This document shows, one piece after another, positions 1 to 9,287 of a stretch of 61,445 bases of DNA. The stretch is from Clostridiales bacterium. GTDB taxonomy: Bacteria > Bacillota > Sulfobacillia > RBS10-35. Every line of letters starts with the position of its first letter. The stretch's first letter is position 1. The stretch spans positions 1 through 61,445 of the forward strand of contig JAHHQG010000037.1 in the NCBI GenBank assembly GCA_018729555.1, given 5' to 3'. A model generated the notes under the pieces. The model was not told the origin of the DNA and searched no databases. It saw only the letters and a list, made by a program, of their open reading frames with translations. The position numbers and the translations under genes are program-made.

Positions 1-9
1 CTGAAGAGA

Positions 10-86
10 TGGTGCGCCCAGGAGGATTTGAACCCCCGACCTGCTGATCCGTAGTCAGCCGCTCTGATCCGCTGAGCTATGGGCGC
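10..86 (-). tRNA. tRNA-Arg (anticodon ACG)
   Basis: Read on the minus strand this is a complete cloverleaf: a 7-bp acceptor stem (GCGCCCA with TGGGCGC), anticodon stem GCTGA/TCAGC with loop CTACGGA, and a normal T-arm. The loop gives anticodon ACG, the inosine-34 Arg tRNA that reads CGN codons. The 3' CCA is encoded (bases 10-12) after an A discriminator. It is ten bases downstream of tRNA-Ser on the same strand and is probably co-transcribed with it. Confidence 0.95.
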
Positions 87-96
87 AAAACTTTTA

Positions 97-189
97 TGGC
101 GGAGAGGGCGGGATTCGAACCCGCGCTGGGGCTTTCGCCCCACTAGAAGTTTAGCAAACTTCCCCCTTCGGCCTCTTGGGTACCTCTCC
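97..189 (-). tRNA. tRNA-Ser (anticodon GCT)
   Basis: A long-variable-arm tRNA on the minus strand. Acceptor GGAGAGG pairs with CCTCTCC, the discriminator is G and CCA is encoded. Anticodon stem GAAGT/ACTTC holds loop TTGCTAA, giving GCT, the isoacceptor for AGC/AGU. The variable arm contains a GGGGC/GCCCC hairpin. It lies upstream of tRNA-Arg, probably in one transcript. Confidence 0.95.
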
Positions 190-216
190 GCATCGGCCCT
201 TCTCCGAAGGGCATCC

Positions 217-222
217 ATTATA
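217..222 (-). promoter_or_regulatory. -10 element of tRNA-Ser/tRNA-Arg promoter
   Basis: A perfect minus-strand TATAAT ends about 28 bases before the first base of tRNA-Ser(GCT). No good TTGACA-like -35 is visible at 16-18 bases, so only the -10 is supported. The rest of 190-400 holds nothing else I can recognise. Confidence 0.45.
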
Positions 223-400
223 GTAGCAAGGGGTTTCTTTCGAAGCAACCGTCCCGTGGGTTACCAAGCATACGTCACCCACCGGCAACTTTCCTGACGA
301 CAGCGGCCTCGGGACGGAAACATACGGACCGAGAGGGACGGTTTCCTCCCTTGAAGGCTTCCCCGCATAATGCTCCCGCGGCTGGAATAGGTCCCCTTGG

Positions 401-676
401 GTGGGTGTGTTGGATCGGGAACCCCTGGCCATCGCCATGGGCCTATTACGGACCCTGTCGGGATCCATGGAGCTGCTGGTGGGCCTGCTCATCCTCTATT
501 GGGGAAAGGTGGAAACCGGTCTCCGCCTCAACGCCTATCTTGCTCTGGTCGGCCCCCTGGTGTTGCTCCTCGTCACGGCCTTAGGAGCCATCGGCCTTAT
601 CGGCAAAGGTGCATCGGCCGGAAAGCTCCTCCTGATCCTGGTGGGCGTCGGCCTCATCCTCTACGCCACTCGCTAG
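401..676 (+). CDS. YqhV-like (DUF2619) small membrane protein
   Basis: A 91-residue, very hydrophobic protein with a GTG start. Residues about 14-34 and 45-88 form two or three membrane segments. The segment LRTLSGSMELLVGLL, a conserved N just before a long hydrophobic stretch with GPLVLL, and the TALG.IG motif match my memory of YqhV/DUF2619. The length agrees (about 90 residues). In Bacillus yqhV sits beside the spoIIIA operon; here it stands alone between a tRNA pair and a TauE exporter. Its function is unknown in any organism I know of. Family assignment is by remembered pattern only. Confidence 0.6.
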   Translation: MGVLDREPLAIAMGLLRTLSGSMELLVGLLILYWGKVETGLRLNAYLALVGPLVLLLVTALGAIGLIGKGASAGKLLLILVGVGLILYATR

Positions 677-734
677 GACCGGCACCGGCTCACGGCCTTC
701 GGGCATACCCGTGCCAGGGTAGCGAGGTGATGGG

Positions 735-1493
735 ATGTCGCCTACAGCTGCACTGGCTGGGTTGACCATCGGCCTGCTCATCGGCCTCACTGGCATGGGA
801 GGCGGAAGCCTCATAACCCCCCTGCTCCTATGGCTAGGCCTCCCCCTTCCCTCTGCGGTGGGGACCGACATGGTCATCGTCGCCTTCACCAAGCTGGTGG
901 CCGTCTGGCAGCACCGGCGGCAAAAGAACATCGTCGGGCCCCTGCTTCGGTATCTCCTCGCCGGGGGACTGCCCGGTGTGGTGGGAGGTACCCTTTTCCT
1001 CACCCGCTGGGGCTACCGGCCCGAGCTCAAGCACTTCTTCCTGGTGGCGCTGGGGTGCGCCCTCATGGGGGCCGCCCTCCTCTCCTTCCTGTTCCTCTTC
1101 CGCCCACCCCAGACAGCCCCGAGGGGCAGGGGCGACCTTCACTCCATCGGTTGGGCGGCGGCCGGAGCTGCCATCGGGCTGGTGGTGGGCGTCACCTCCA
1201 TCGGGGCAGCCACCCTCCTTTCGCCCTTCCTCCTCCTCTTTTCTCCCCTTTTGCCCCGGGAAATGGTGGGCACCGACATCGCCTTCAGCTTGGTCCTTTC
1301 CCTCACGGCCAGCACCCTTCACCTGGCGGCGGGCACCGTCGACGGTCGCATGGCCCTCAACATCCTCTTAGGCTCCGCCATCGGCGTCTACATCGGCAGC
1401 CGCCTGACCCTTCACGTCCCTCAGCGCAGCCTTCGCGCCCTTCTTTCGGGGGTCGTCTTTCTTGTGGGAATGCACTGGGTGGTGAGGAGTTAA
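735..1493 (+). CDS. Sulfite exporter TauE/SafE family permease
   Basis: A 252-residue integral membrane protein with about eight hydrophobic segments and the internal two-fold repeat of the TauE/SafE family: GLLIGLTGMGGGSLITPLL in the first half and GLVVGVTSIGAATLLSPFLL in the second, each followed by a V(/M)GTD motif. These proteins export sulfite, sulfoacetate or related organosulfur anions; the substrate here cannot be told from sequence. ATG at 735 is preceded by GAGGTGATG. Length is typical. It is followed at once by tRNA-Ser(TGA) on the other strand. Confidence 0.88.
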   Translation: MSPTAALAGLTIGLLIGLTGMGGGSLITPLLLWLGLPLPSAVGTDMVIVAFTKLVAVWQHRRQKNIVGPLLRYLLAGGLPGVVGGTLFLTRWGYRPELKHFFLVALGCALMGAALLSFLFLFRPPQTAPRGRGDLHSIGWAAAGAAIGLVVGVTSIGAATLLSPFLLLFSPLLPREMVGTDIAFSLVLSLTASTLHLAAGTVDGRMALNILLGSAIGVYIGSRLTLHVPQRSLRALLSGVVFLVGMHWVVRS

Positions 1494-1498
1494 AGCTT

Positions 1499-1587
1499 TG
1501 GCGGAGGGGGCGGGACTCGAACCCGCAAGTCCATTGAAGGACGGCGGTTTTCAAGACCGCTCCGTTACCAGTTACGGGTACCCCTCC
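1499..1587 (-). tRNA. tRNA-Ser (anticodon TGA)
   Basis: A second serine tRNA on the minus strand. Acceptor GGAGGGG pairs with CCCCTCC, the discriminator is G and CCA is encoded. Anticodon stem GCGGT/ACCGC holds loop CTTGAAA, giving TGA (reads UCN). A long variable arm is present. Its 3' end lies six bases from the stop of the TauE gene, so the two genes converge almost end to end. Confidence 0.95.
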
Positions 1588-1598
1588 GCGGCTTCCCT

Positions 1599-1607
1599 AT
1601 TATAGCA
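1599..1607 (-). promoter_or_regulatory. Extended -10 promoter of tRNA-Ser(TGA)
   Basis: On the minus strand TGC immediately precedes a perfect TATAAT, an extended -10 element, about 12 bases before the tRNA 5' end. No convincing -35 is seen. It abuts the 3' end of mtnA. Confidence 0.55.
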
Positions 1608-1610
1608 GGA

Positions 1611-2687
1611 TCAAAGGGATAGGGGGTTTGAGGAAAAGGGAGGCTTCACGCTCCCCTTCTCGGTGATCCAGAGGGTGACAAGGGAGGCGGGCGTCACATC
1701 AAAGGCGGGATTCCACACCGGGGCGCCTGGCGCCAGATACCGGCAGGGTTCCTTCCCCTGGACCTCTTCGGGATCCCGCTCCTCGATGGGGATGGCCTCC
1801 CCCGTCGGGGTATCGCCGTCCAGGGTGCTGGTGGGCGCCGCCACCACGAAGGGGATGCCGTGGGCTTTGGCCAGGACCGCCAAGGTATAGGTGCCGATCT
1901 TATTGGCCACATCGCCGTTCCGGGCGATGCGATCGGCCCCCACCACCACCGCCTGGACTTTTCCTTGGGCCATGAGGGCCCCGGCGGCGCTGTCCACCAC
2001 CACCGTAAAGGGGATCCCCTCCTTCTGGAGTTCCCATGCGGTGAGGCGGCCCCCCTGGAAGCGGGGCCGGGTCTCGCCGGCGTACACATGGGAAAGGCGC
2101 CCTTCCTGCCAGAGCTGGCGCAGGATGCTGAAGGCGGTGCCGTAGCCTCCGGTGGCGAGGGAACCGGTGTTGCAATGGGTATAGACGGCGATCCGTCCGC
2201 CCTCCTGAACCGCTCCCCTTCCCCGAAGATAGGCCCAGAGGGCCTCGGCCCCCTGTTGCCCGATACGGCGGTTCTGCTGGCGGTCTTCTTCGTGGAGGCG
2301 ACGCGCCTCTTCCCAGAGGGCATCTACCGCCCCCGGCCGTTCCCCTTCCCCATAGGCTTCCCAGACCTGAGCCAAGCGGCGAAGGGCCCAAAAGAGGTTT
2401 ACGGCGGTGGGGCGGGACTCCGCCAATAGCCGGTAGGCCTCGCGGAAGGCCCGGCGCCTGTCGGGAAGAGGCAACCCTTTCCTCCGGCCCATGTGCAAGG
2501 CCAAGCCGTAGGCGGCGGCGATGCCGATGGCGGGAGCCCCCCTTACGGCCATCTGGCGGATGGCTTCCGCCGTATCCTGAGCTTCCCGCACCGTGAGATA
2601 CCGCTCCTCCCAGGGAAGGAGCCGCTGGTCCAGGAGGCGGACGGCCTCCCTTGTCTCCTCAGGGATGATGGCTTCCACCATGGCCAA
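1611..2687 (-). CDS. mtnA: S-methyl-5-thioribose-1-phosphate isomerase
   Basis: A 358-residue member of the MtnA/eIF2B-like isomerase family, converting 5-methylthioribose-1-phosphate to the ribulose form in methylthioadenosine salvage. Visible signatures: RGAPAIG near residue 48, the catalytic-Cys region CNTGSLATGGYGT, and GADRIARNGDVANKIGT with the catalytic Asp. Length is typical. The first codons overlap the upstream aldolase gene by 29 bases, so the two are translationally linked and probably act in one pathway. No mtnK, mtnC, mtnD or mtnE lies in the window. The related 5-deoxyribose-1-phosphate is an alternative substrate known for this family. Confidence 0.92.
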   Translation of the reverse strand: MAMVEAIIPEETREAVRLLDQRLLPWEERYLTVREAQDTAEAIRQMAVRGAPAIGIAAAYGLALHMGRRKGLPLPDRRRAFREAYRLLAESRPTAVNLFWALRRLAQVWEAYGEGERPGAVDALWEEARRLHEEDRQQNRRIGQQGAEALWAYLRGRGAVQEGGRIAVYTHCNTGSLATGGYGTAFSILRQLWQEGRLSHVYAGETRPRFQGGRLTAWELQKEGIPFTVVVDSAAGALMAQGKVQAVVVGADRIARNGDVANKIGTYTLAVLAKAHGIPFVVAAPTSTLDGDTPTGEAIPIEERDPEEVQGKEPCRYLAPGAPVWNPAFDVTPASLVTLWITEKGSVKPPFSSNPLSL

Positions 2688-3267
2688 GGCCTCCTTCCCA
2701 ACCGCGGATGAGGTATCCCAGGCGGGCTTCGGCTTCCACCAGCTCCGCCAGGTAGGCGGCTTCCGCCAGGCTTCTTCCCCACGTCACCACGCCATGGCGT
2801 TCCAGCAGAAAGGCCCGATACCCCTCCGCCGCCGCCGCCTGGGCCACCTCCGCCAGGTCCTGGGAACCTGGCGGCCGGTAAGGGAGGACAGGGACTTCCT
2901 GGAGGGTACGGAGGCCCTCTTCGCTCACCAGGGGGAGCTGCTTCCCCACGTAGCTGAGGGCCGTGGCGTAAGGGGAGTGGGTATGGACCACCGCCGCCAC
3001 CCCCCGATCCACCAGGCGGTGGAGGGCCAGGTGCAGGGGGAGTTCCGAAGAAGGCGGGATGGGGCTGAGGATCTTCCCCTGGCGGTCCACCACGGCGATC
3101 TCCTGGGGCTGAATCAGGCCCAGGGTCGTCCCTGTGGCGGTGATGAGGATCCGGTCTCCCAGGGCCATGCTGACGTTTCCGGAGCGGGCCGGGGCCAGCC
3201 CCTGCCGGTCTAGGCGCCGGCAGGTCTGCACCAGGACTTCGCGCGCCGCCCCTTCCGGGCTGGCCAT
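2659..3267 (-). CDS. Class II aldolase/adducin family protein (Ald2- or MtnB-like)
   Basis: A 202-residue zinc-dependent class II aldolase-fold protein. Seen are SGNVS near residue 29, T(A)TG, the catalytic-Glu region SSELPLH, the zinc motif HTHSPYA near residue 96, and a further LERHGVVTWG histidine. Members include fuculose-phosphate aldolase, methylthioribulose-1-phosphate dehydratase (MtnB) and the DHAP-shunt aldolase Ald2. Overlap with mtnA suggests the substrate is the MtnA product. Without mtnC/D nearby, an aldolase releasing DHAP plus an aldehyde is as likely as MtnB; sequence alone does not decide. It starts two bases from the pdxS stop. Confidence 0.8.
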   Translation of the reverse strand: MASPEGAAREVLVQTCRRLDRQGLAPARSGNVSMALGDRILITATGTTLGLIQPQEIAVVDRQGKILSPIPPSSELPLHLALHRLVDRGVAAVVHTHSPYATALSYVGKQLPLVSEEGLRTLQEVPVLPYRPPGSQDLAEVAQAAAAEGYRAFLLERHGVVTWGRSLAEAAYLAELVEAEARLGYLIRGWEGGLGHGGSHHP

Positions 3268-3268
3268 A

Positions 3269-4126
3269 CTACTGGCTCCGATCCTGCATCCTCTGGGCCA
3301 GGCCGGCGATCTCCAGACCGGGCATGGCTTCCCCCAGCCCCCGGCTGAGCTCCGCCAGGCGCTCCGGATCCTGGTAGTGCTTCACCGCCTGGACGATGGC
3401 CCGGGCAAATTTCTCCGGCCGGGACGACTTGAATATGCCCGAACCCACAAAGACCCCGTCGGCCCCCAGGAGCATCATGAGGGCGGCGTCGGCAGGTGTG
3501 GCCACCCCTCCGGCGGAGAAGTTCACCACCGGCAGGCGACCTTGATCCCGCACCTCTTTCAGGAGGTGCAGGGGCGCCCCCATCTCGCGGCTGAGGACCA
3601 CCAGCTCCTCATCCCCTGCCCCCTGGACCCGACGGATGTCCTTCTGAATCTGGCGCAGGTGGCGCACCGCCTCCACGATGTTGCCGGTGCCCGCCTCTCC
3701 CTTCGTGCGGATCATGGCCGCCCCTTCGGCGATCCGCCGGAGGGCCTCCCCAAGGTTGCGGGCGCCGCATACAAAAGGCACGGCGAACTCGTGCTTATTG
3801 ATGTGGAATTCCTCATCGGCGGGGGTGAGGACTTCGCTCTCATCGATAAAGTCCACCCCGAGGGCCTCCAGGATCCGGGCCTCCGCCACATGGCCGATGC
3901 GGCATTTGGCCATGACGGGGATATCCACCGCCTCCTGGATCCGGAGGATCACCTCCGGGTCGGCCATGCGGGCCACCCCGCCGGCGGCGCGGATGTCCGC
4001 CGGAACCTTTTCCAAGGCCATCACCGCTACCGCTCCCGCTTCTTCGGCAATCTTGGCCTGCTCGGGGGTCGTCACGTCCATGATGACCCCACCCACAAAC
4101 GACCGGGCTAGATCTTTCTTGGCCAT
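3269..4126 (-). CDS. pdxS: Pyridoxal 5'-phosphate synthase, synthase subunit
   Basis: A 285-residue PdxS (Pdx1) TIM-barrel protein that makes PLP from ribose-5-phosphate, glyceraldehyde-3-phosphate and ammonia. Family hallmarks are present: [23 protein letters not shown] at the N terminus (residues about 10-32), VMAKCRIGH with an active-site Lys, [11 protein letters not shown] with the second Lys region, and [14 protein letters not shown] and GVFVGSGIF phosphate-binding loops. Length is standard. The glutaminase partner pdxT, usually adjacent, is not in the window. It sits downstream of gyrA as in Bacillus, though closer here. Confidence 0.97.
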   Translation of the reverse strand: MAKKDLARSFVGGVIMDVTTPEQAKIAEEAGAVAVMALEKVPADIRAAGGVARMADPEVILRIQEAVDIPVMAKCRIGHVAEARILEALGVDFIDESEVLTPADEEFHINKHEFAVPFVCGARNLGEALRRIAEGAAMIRTKGEAGTGNIVEAVRHLRQIQKDIRRVQGAGDEELVVLSREMGAPLHLLKEVRDQGRLPVVNFSAGGVATPADAALMMLLGADGVFVGSGIFKSSRPEKFARAIVQAVKHYQDPERLAELSRGLGEAMPGLEIAGLAQRMQDRSQ

Positions 4127-4189
4127 GGCCCAAGCCTCCTCATGCTGGATCTCTTCTACGCTAGACAGTACTCCGCCCGGGCCCGCCCA

Positions 4190-6622
4190 TCAACGGCCGC
4201 CGTTTTCCTCGTCCTTCACCACCCGGGCGACGGAGACCACCGCATCCCCTTCATCCAGGCGGATGAGTCGCACCCCCCGGGTGGGCCGTCCCTGGCGGGT
4301 TACGTTATCGGCCGCCAGGCGGATGACCATCCCCCGGGCGGTGATGACCATGACGTCATCCTCGGGGTGAACCGCCCTCACCGCCACCAGGGGCCCCGAT
4401 TCGGGGGTGATCCTGGCCGCCTTCAGGCCGATACCCCCTCGCTTCTGCACCCTGAACTCCTGGAGGGCCGTGCGCTTCCCGTAACCTTTCTCCGTCACGA
4501 GGAGAAGGTCCATCCCGGGCTCCACCGCCACCATCCCGATGACCTGATCCCCTGGAGCCAGGCGCACCCCCTGGACCCCCCGGGCGCTGCGGCCCATGGG
4601 CCGGACATCGGCCGCCGAAAAGGCGATGGCCTGACCCCGGGCGGTGGCCAAGAGGATCAGCTGGTCTTCCTGGATGAGGCGAACCCCTATGAGGCTATCC
4701 CCCGGGTCCAGGGCCAGGGCCCGCAAACCGCTCCGGCGGATCTGCCGGAATTCCGCGATGGGCGTCTTTTTCACCTTGCCCTTCTGGGTGGCGAAGAAAA
4801 GGAACCCGTCCCGCTCTTCCAGACGGGCAGAGAGGGCTGCCGTCACCTTCTCCCCGGGGAGGATGGGGATGAGGTTCACCAGGGCCATGCCGCGGGCCTG
4901 GCGGGACGCTTCGGGCACTTCAAAGGCCCGGAGGGGATACACCCGCCCCTGGTTGGTGAAGAAGAGGAGGGTGTCATGGGTGCTGGCGACAAAGAGATCC
5001 TCCACGAAATCTTCTTCTCGGGTCGTGATGCCGGCCTTCCCGCGGCCGCCCCGGCTCTGGGTGCGGTAGGTTTCCAAAGGCACCCTTTTGATGTAACCCG
5101 CATGGGTGAGGGGGATGACCACCGGCACATCCTCCACGTAATCCTCCGGCGCCTTCTCGTCCTCGTGGGCCACGATGGTGGTCCGCCGGTCATCGCCGAA
5201 CCGCCGGGCGATCTCCTCCAGCTCCTCTTTGATCACACCCCTTAAGGCGGCAGGGTCTTCCAGGAGGTGATGGTAATAGGCGATATCCTTCCGGAGGTTT
5301 TCGTACTCCCCTGTGAGCTTTTCCCGCTCCAGCCCCGTCAGGCGCTGCAGGCGCATCTCCAAGATGGCGTTGGCCTGCTTTTCGCTGAAGGAGAAGGCCT
5401 CCATGAGGCCTTGCCGGGCCTCTTCGATGGTGTGGCTGGCACGGATGAGGTCGATGATGGCATCGATATGGTCCAGGGCCTTCAAGAGGCCCTCCACGAT
5501 GTGGGCCCGGTCCAAGGCTTTTTGGAGGAGGTAGCGGGTACGGCGGGTCACCACCTCCACCTGATGCCGGAGGTAGATGGCCAGGGCTTCCTTCAGGCTG
5601 AGCTGGCGGGGCCGGCCGTCCACGATGGCGAGGAGGATGACCCCGAAGGTGATCTCCAGCTGGGTTTCCCGGTAGAGACGGTTCAGGAGGACGTGGGGGT
5701 TCACCCCCCGGCCGAGGACGATGACCACCCGCATCCCCGTACGGTCGCTCTCGTCCCGGAGATCCACGATGCCTTCCAGTTTCTTTTCCCTCACCAGCTC
5801 GGCGATCTGCTCGATAAGGCGGGACTTGTTGACCTGGTAGGGGATCTCGGTCACCACCAGCTGCTGGCGGCCGCCCCCCGCCTCTTCGATGTGGACCCGG
5901 GCCCTTACTTTAAGGCCTGCGCGCCCCGTTTCGTAAGCCTCCCGGATGGCCTCCCGCCCGACGATGAGGCCGCCCGTGGGGAAATCGGGCCCGGGGATGT
6001 AGCGCATGAGCTCTTCCACCGAAAGGTCGGGGTTTTCCAGGAGGGCGACGGTACCCGCCACCAGCTCCTTTAGGTTATGGGGCGGGATTTTGGTGGCCAT
6101 GCCCACGGCGATGCCGTCGGCACCGTTCAAGAGGAGGTTGGGGAAGCGGGCCGGAAGCACCACCGGCTCCTCGTGGATCCCGTCGAAGTTGGGCTGGAAA
6201 TCCACCGTATCCTTGTCGATGTCCCGCAAGAGTTCCAACGCCAGGGGCGAAAGACGGCTCTCGGTATAGCGCATGGCCGCCGGCGGGTCGCCATCGATGC
6301 TCCCCATGTTCCCGTGACCGTCCACCAAGGGATAGCGGAGGGAGAAATCCTGGGCCATACGGACCATGGCTTCGTAGACGGCGGCGTCGCCGTGGGGGTG
6401 GTATTTGGCCAGGACGTCGCCCACCGTCACCGACGACTTCCGGTAGGGCTTGTCGGGGGTGCGGCCCGCCTCGTACATGGCGTAGAGGATCCGCCGATGG
6501 ACGGGCTTGAGGCCGTCGCGGGCATCGGGGAGGGCCCGGGCCACGATGACGCTCATGGCGTAGTCGATGTAGGACTGCCGGAGCTCGTCGACGATGTCGA
6601 TGGGGATGATCTGTTGCGCCAC
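4190..6622 (-). CDS. gyrA: DNA gyrase subunit A
   Basis: An 810-residue GyrA: winged-helix and tower domains, then a six-bladed C-terminal beta-pinwheel with repeated GxxR(G/S)xRGV-type blades (for example [22 protein letters not shown]). The catalytic tyrosine lies in AMRYTES, about residue 119. The quinolone-determining loop reads [12 protein letters not shown], so Ala replaces the usual Ser and Glu the usual Asp, as in some naturally less susceptible bacteria. The GyrA box [10 protein letters not shown] is present, marking it as gyrase rather than topoisomerase IV. The GTG start follows GGGAGGG. It is 12 bases downstream of gyrB. Confidence 0.98.
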   Translation of the reverse strand: MAQQIIPIDIVDELRQSYIDYAMSVIVARALPDARDGLKPVHRRILYAMYEAGRTPDKPYRKSSVTVGDVLAKYHPHGDAAVYEAMVRMAQDFSLRYPLVDGHGNMGSIDGDPPAAMRYTESRLSPLALELLRDIDKDTVDFQPNFDGIHEEPVVLPARFPNLLLNGADGIAVGMATKIPPHNLKELVAGTVALLENPDLSVEELMRYIPGPDFPTGGLIVGREAIREAYETGRAGLKVRARVHIEEAGGGRQQLVVTEIPYQVNKSRLIEQIAELVREKKLEGIVDLRDESDRTGMRVVIVLGRGVNPHVLLNRLYRETQLEITFGVILLAIVDGRPRQLSLKEALAIYLRHQVEVVTRRTRYLLQKALDRAHIVEGLLKALDHIDAIIDLIRASHTIEEARQGLMEAFSFSEKQANAILEMRLQRLTGLEREKLTGEYENLRKDIAYYHHLLEDPAALRGVIKEELEEIARRFGDDRRTTIVAHEDEKAPEDYVEDVPVVIPLTHAGYIKRVPLETYRTQSRGGRGKAGITTREEDFVEDLFVASTHDTLLFFTNQGRVYPLRAFEVPEASRQARGMALVNLIPILPGEKVTAALSARLEERDGFLFFATQKGKVKKTPIAEFRQIRRSGLRALALDPGDSLIGVRLIQEDQLILLATARGQAIAFSAADVRPMGRSARGVQGVRLAPGDQVIGMVAVEPGMDLLLVTEKGYGKRTALQEFRVQKRGGIGLKAARITPESGPLVAVRAVHPEDDVMVITARGMVIRLAADNVTRQGRPTRGVRLIRLDEGDAVVSVARVVKDEENGGR

Positions 6623-6634
6623 GCTGGCCCTCCC

Positions 6635-8542
6635 TTACCCGATGGTGTCCAGGTTGCGGACGAGATGAGCGTGCTCTTCGATGAACTGACGCCGCGGCTC
6701 CACCTTCTCGCCCATGAGGATGGTGAAGATCTCGTCGGCGCGGATAGCGTCCTCGATGGTCACCTGGTAGACGCTCCTCCGGGCCGGATCCATGGTGGTG
6801 GCCCAAAGCTGATCCGCGTCCATCTCACCGAGACCCTTATAGCGCTGGGGGTTCTCCACCGCGTCCCATCCCCCCAAGCTGGCGATGATCTCATCCCGCT
6901 CCTCGTCGGAGTACGCATAGCGGGGGGTGCGGTCGCCCCGCTTGGGGATGATCTCGTAAAGGGGCGGCCGGGCGATGTAGAGGTAGCCGGCTTCGATGAG
7001 TTCCCGCATGTACCGGAAGAAGAAGGTGAGGAGCAAGGTCCGGATGTGGGCGCCGTCCACGTCGGCGTCCGCCATGATGAGGACTTTGTGGTAGCGGGCC
7101 TTGGAAAGGTCGAAATCTTCCCCGATCCCGGTCCCCAGGGCCGTGATGATGGCGCGGATTTCGCTGTGGGAGAGCATCCGGTCCAGCCGGGCCTTTTCCA
7201 CGTTGAGGACCTTTCCCCGCAGGGGAAGGATGGCCTGGGTATGCCGATCCCGGCCGTTGCGGGCGGAACCCCCGGCCGACTCGCCCTCCACGATGAAAAG
7301 CTCGGCTTCCTCGGGGTTCTTGGTGATGCAGTCGGTCAGCTTTCCGGGGAGGGGCGACACCTCCAGGGCGCTCTTTTTACGGGTGAGCTCCCGGGCTTTG
7401 CGGGCCGCCTCCCGCGCTCTTGCCGCCACGATGGCCTTTTCCACGATGGCCCGGGCCACCTGGGGCTGCTGCTCCAGGTAGGCCAAGAGCCCATCGGCCA
7501 CCAGGGATTCCACCACCCCGCGCACGTCGCTGTTCCCCAGCTTGGTCTTGGTCTGACCCTCGAACTGGGGCTCCGGCAGCTTCACGCTGATGATACCCGT
7601 CAGGCCCTCCCGGATATCCTCTCCCGTGAGGGTTTCCCCATTTTTGAGAAGGCCGAACCGGCGGCCATACTCTTGGACGGCCCGGGTGAGGCCTGCCTTA
7701 AAACCAGCTTCGTGGGTGCCCCCTTCCACCGTCCGGATGGTGTTGGCAAAGGAAAAGAGGCTTTCCACGTAGCCTTGGGTCCACTGAAGGGCAACTTCCA
7801 CGTCGATCCCCTGCCGCTGCCCTCGGATGGCGATGGGCTCGGGGTGGAGGGGATCCTTGTTCTTGTTGAGCTGTTCCACGAAGGCCACAAGGCCTCCATC
7901 GAAGCGATAGGTGACGGCCTTACCCGTGCGGCGGTCCTCCAGGTCGATGGTGAGACCCGCGTTGAGATAGGCCAGCTCCCGCAGCCGCTGGGCGAGGGTC
8001 TCGTAGTTGAACTCGGTATCTTCGAAAATGGTGGGGTCGGGTTTGAAGCGGATGACCGTCCCCCGCTTCTCCGTGGTCCCCAGGACCTCCAGACCCGTCA
8101 CGGGGTGGCCCCGAGCAAACCGCTGCCGATAGATATGTCCGTCACGGTAGACGATGGCTTCCAGCCACTCCGAGAGGGCGTTCACCACCGACACCCCCAC
8201 GCCGTGGAGTCCACCCGTCACCTTGTAGTGGGTGCCGCCGAACTTCCCGCCGGCGTGGAGCATGGTGAGGACCACTTCCAGCGTAGGCTTTCCCACCGTG
8301 GGGTGGATCCCCACGGGGATCCCACTGCCGTTGTCCTCCACCTGGCAGGATCCGTCCTCAAAAAGGGTGACCCAGATATGATCGCACTGGCCGGCCAGGT
8401 GCTCATCGACGGAGTTGTCCACCACCTCGTAGACCAGGTGGTGAAGGCCCCGAGGGCCTGTGCTCCCGATGTACATCCCCGGACGGCGCCGAACCGCTTC
8501 AAGTCCTTCCAGGACCTGAATCTGGCTTTCGTCGTAGGCCAA
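6635..8542 (-). CDS. gyrB: DNA gyrase subunit B
   Basis: A 635-residue GyrB. It shows the GHKL ATPase motifs [21 protein letters not shown] and [15 protein letters not shown], then the transducer, then the TOPRIM domain with EGESAGGSA and DADVDGAHI (metal-binding DxD), and the C-terminal QRYKGLGEM. It supplies ATP-driven supercoiling with GyrA. The start appears to be TTG at 8542 behind GGGAGG. The 3' end of the upstream remB-like reading frame overlaps its first 44 bases. Confidence 0.98.
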   Translation of the reverse strand: MAYDESQIQVLEGLEAVRRRPGMYIGSTGPRGLHHLVYEVVDNSVDEHLAGQCDHIWVTLFEDGSCQVEDNGSGIPVGIHPTVGKPTLEVVLTMLHAGGKFGGTHYKVTGGLHGVGVSVVNALSEWLEAIVYRDGHIYRQRFARGHPVTGLEVLGTTEKRGTVIRFKPDPTIFEDTEFNYETLAQRLRELAYLNAGLTIDLEDRRTGKAVTYRFDGGLVAFVEQLNKNKDPLHPEPIAIRGQRQGIDVEVALQWTQGYVESLFSFANTIRTVEGGTHEAGFKAGLTRAVQEYGRRFGLLKNGETLTGEDIREGLTGIISVKLPEPQFEGQTKTKLGNSDVRGVVESLVADGLLAYLEQQPQVARAIVEKAIVAARAREAARKARELTRKKSALEVSPLPGKLTDCITKNPEEAELFIVEGESAGGSARNGRDRHTQAILPLRGKVLNVEKARLDRMLSHSEIRAIITALGTGIGEDFDLSKARYHKVLIMADADVDGAHIRTLLLTFFFRYMRELIEAGYLYIARPPLYEIIPKRGDRTPRYAYSDEERDEIIASLGGWDAVENPQRYKGLGEMDADQLWATTMDPARRSVYQVTIEDAIRADEIFTILMGEKVEPRRQFIEEHAHLVRNLDTIG

Positions 8543-8822
8543 CGGGCCGATCCTCCCTCAAGTGCGCGGCAGGGGCGCACACCACGTTCCAGTATACCTC
8601 AAGACCCAGGCCCCCTTCGGATGCCAGGCGGCTTTTAACGGTGCGGGGACCCGCGGGAAGGAGGTGCAGGCCACGGGAGGTGATCAGAAGGGTGAGGGGG
8701 TGTCCCCCGCTCTCGTCGACCACCCGCCCTCGGGCCGCATGATACTCGAGAAAGGGTTTGAAATCGGGGGTGGCCGCAAGGCAGCGGAAAGAGAAAACGC
8801 CCACCAGCTTGACGCCTTTCAT
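8499..8822 (-). CDS. RemB/YaaB-like protein (DUF370)
   Basis: A 107-residue ORF occupying the remB (yaaB) position between recF and gyrB. Residues about 6-66 resemble B. subtilis YaaB: VGVFSF, a DFKPFLEYH segment like the EEFLKK of YaaB, then a run of hydrophobic beta-strand residues and K at the end. Two things differ. It starts six bases after the upstream stop in the same frame (TAA GGC ATG), so about 12 N-terminal residues of YaaB (YIHLGDDFVVS-like) are missing. It also has an extra C-terminal tail of about 40 residues overlapping gyrB. RemA/RemB regulate biofilm genes in Bacillus; the function here is unknown. Confidence 0.6.
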   Translation of the reverse strand: MKGVKLVGVFSFRCLAATPDFKPFLEYHAARGRVVDESGGHPLTLLITSRGLHLLPAGPRTVKSRLASEGGLGLEVYWNVVCAPAAHLREDRPVGLRRKPDSGPGRT

Positions 8823-8825
8823 GCC

Positions 8826-9287
8826 TTAGGCTTTTCCCTTTTTCCGCCGCCGTTCCTGCCAGGCTTCCACCCTCACCCGCCATTCCCTGAGGGCTTCTTG
8901 AAGGGGATCGAAGCTCTGGGGAAAGCCCATCTCGTCCAGCTTGCGCCGGGCCTCATCCAGCTCTTCCGCTAAAAGAGGCGGTTCTTCAGGGGGCTCATCC
9001 ATCCTTGTGGCCCCCACCCGTACCCGGATATCGTCGATCCCCTCCGCTCCCAGATGCTGAAGGCGGGAGAGGATCCGATGCTTTAAAAGGGCCACCTGCT
9101 GGGCCCAGGCGGAGCTCTCTGCTTCCACCCAAAGGGTGGTCCCTTGGACCCAAAGGGCCCGGCAGCGGCGAGCCAGGAGGGGACCCGCAGCCTGCGGCCA
9201 AAGGGTCACAGCCTGCTGGCGCTGGGCCGCTTCTTTGAGGCCCAGGCGGGAGAGAGCTTCCCACAGGCTCTGGCGCACCGACTCCAT
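8826..9287 (-). CDS. dciA: DciA-like (DUF721) protein, putative helicase loader
   Basis: A 153-residue protein from ATG 9287, whose first base overlaps the recF stop (TGATG), a coupled start. Residues about 10-95 fit DUF721: LWEALSRLGL, a WPQAAGPLLARRC segment and L W V (E/D) x x S S x W A Q Q (V/L) near residue 55. DUF721/DciA proteins load DnaB-type helicases in bacteria lacking DnaC or DnaI. Basic C-terminal tail (RRRKKGK). A longer reading frame to 9359 would run into recF and is less likely. Placement between recF and gyrB is the usual site of this family in Actinobacteria. Confidence 0.82.
   Translation of the reverse strand: MESVRQSLWEALSRLGLKEAAQRQQAVTLWPQAAGPLLARRCRALWVQGTTLWVEAESSAWAQQVALLKHRILSRLQHLGAEGIDDIRVRVGATRMDEPPEEPPLLAEELDEARRKLDEMGFPQSFDPLQEALREWRVRVEAWQERRRKKGKA

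Noticed and set aside
6077-8638. An 853-codon open frame on the plus strand opposite gyrA/gyrB
   Set aside because: It is antisense to two unmistakable essential genes, has no recognisable domain, and is the usual by-product of high-G+C codon bias.
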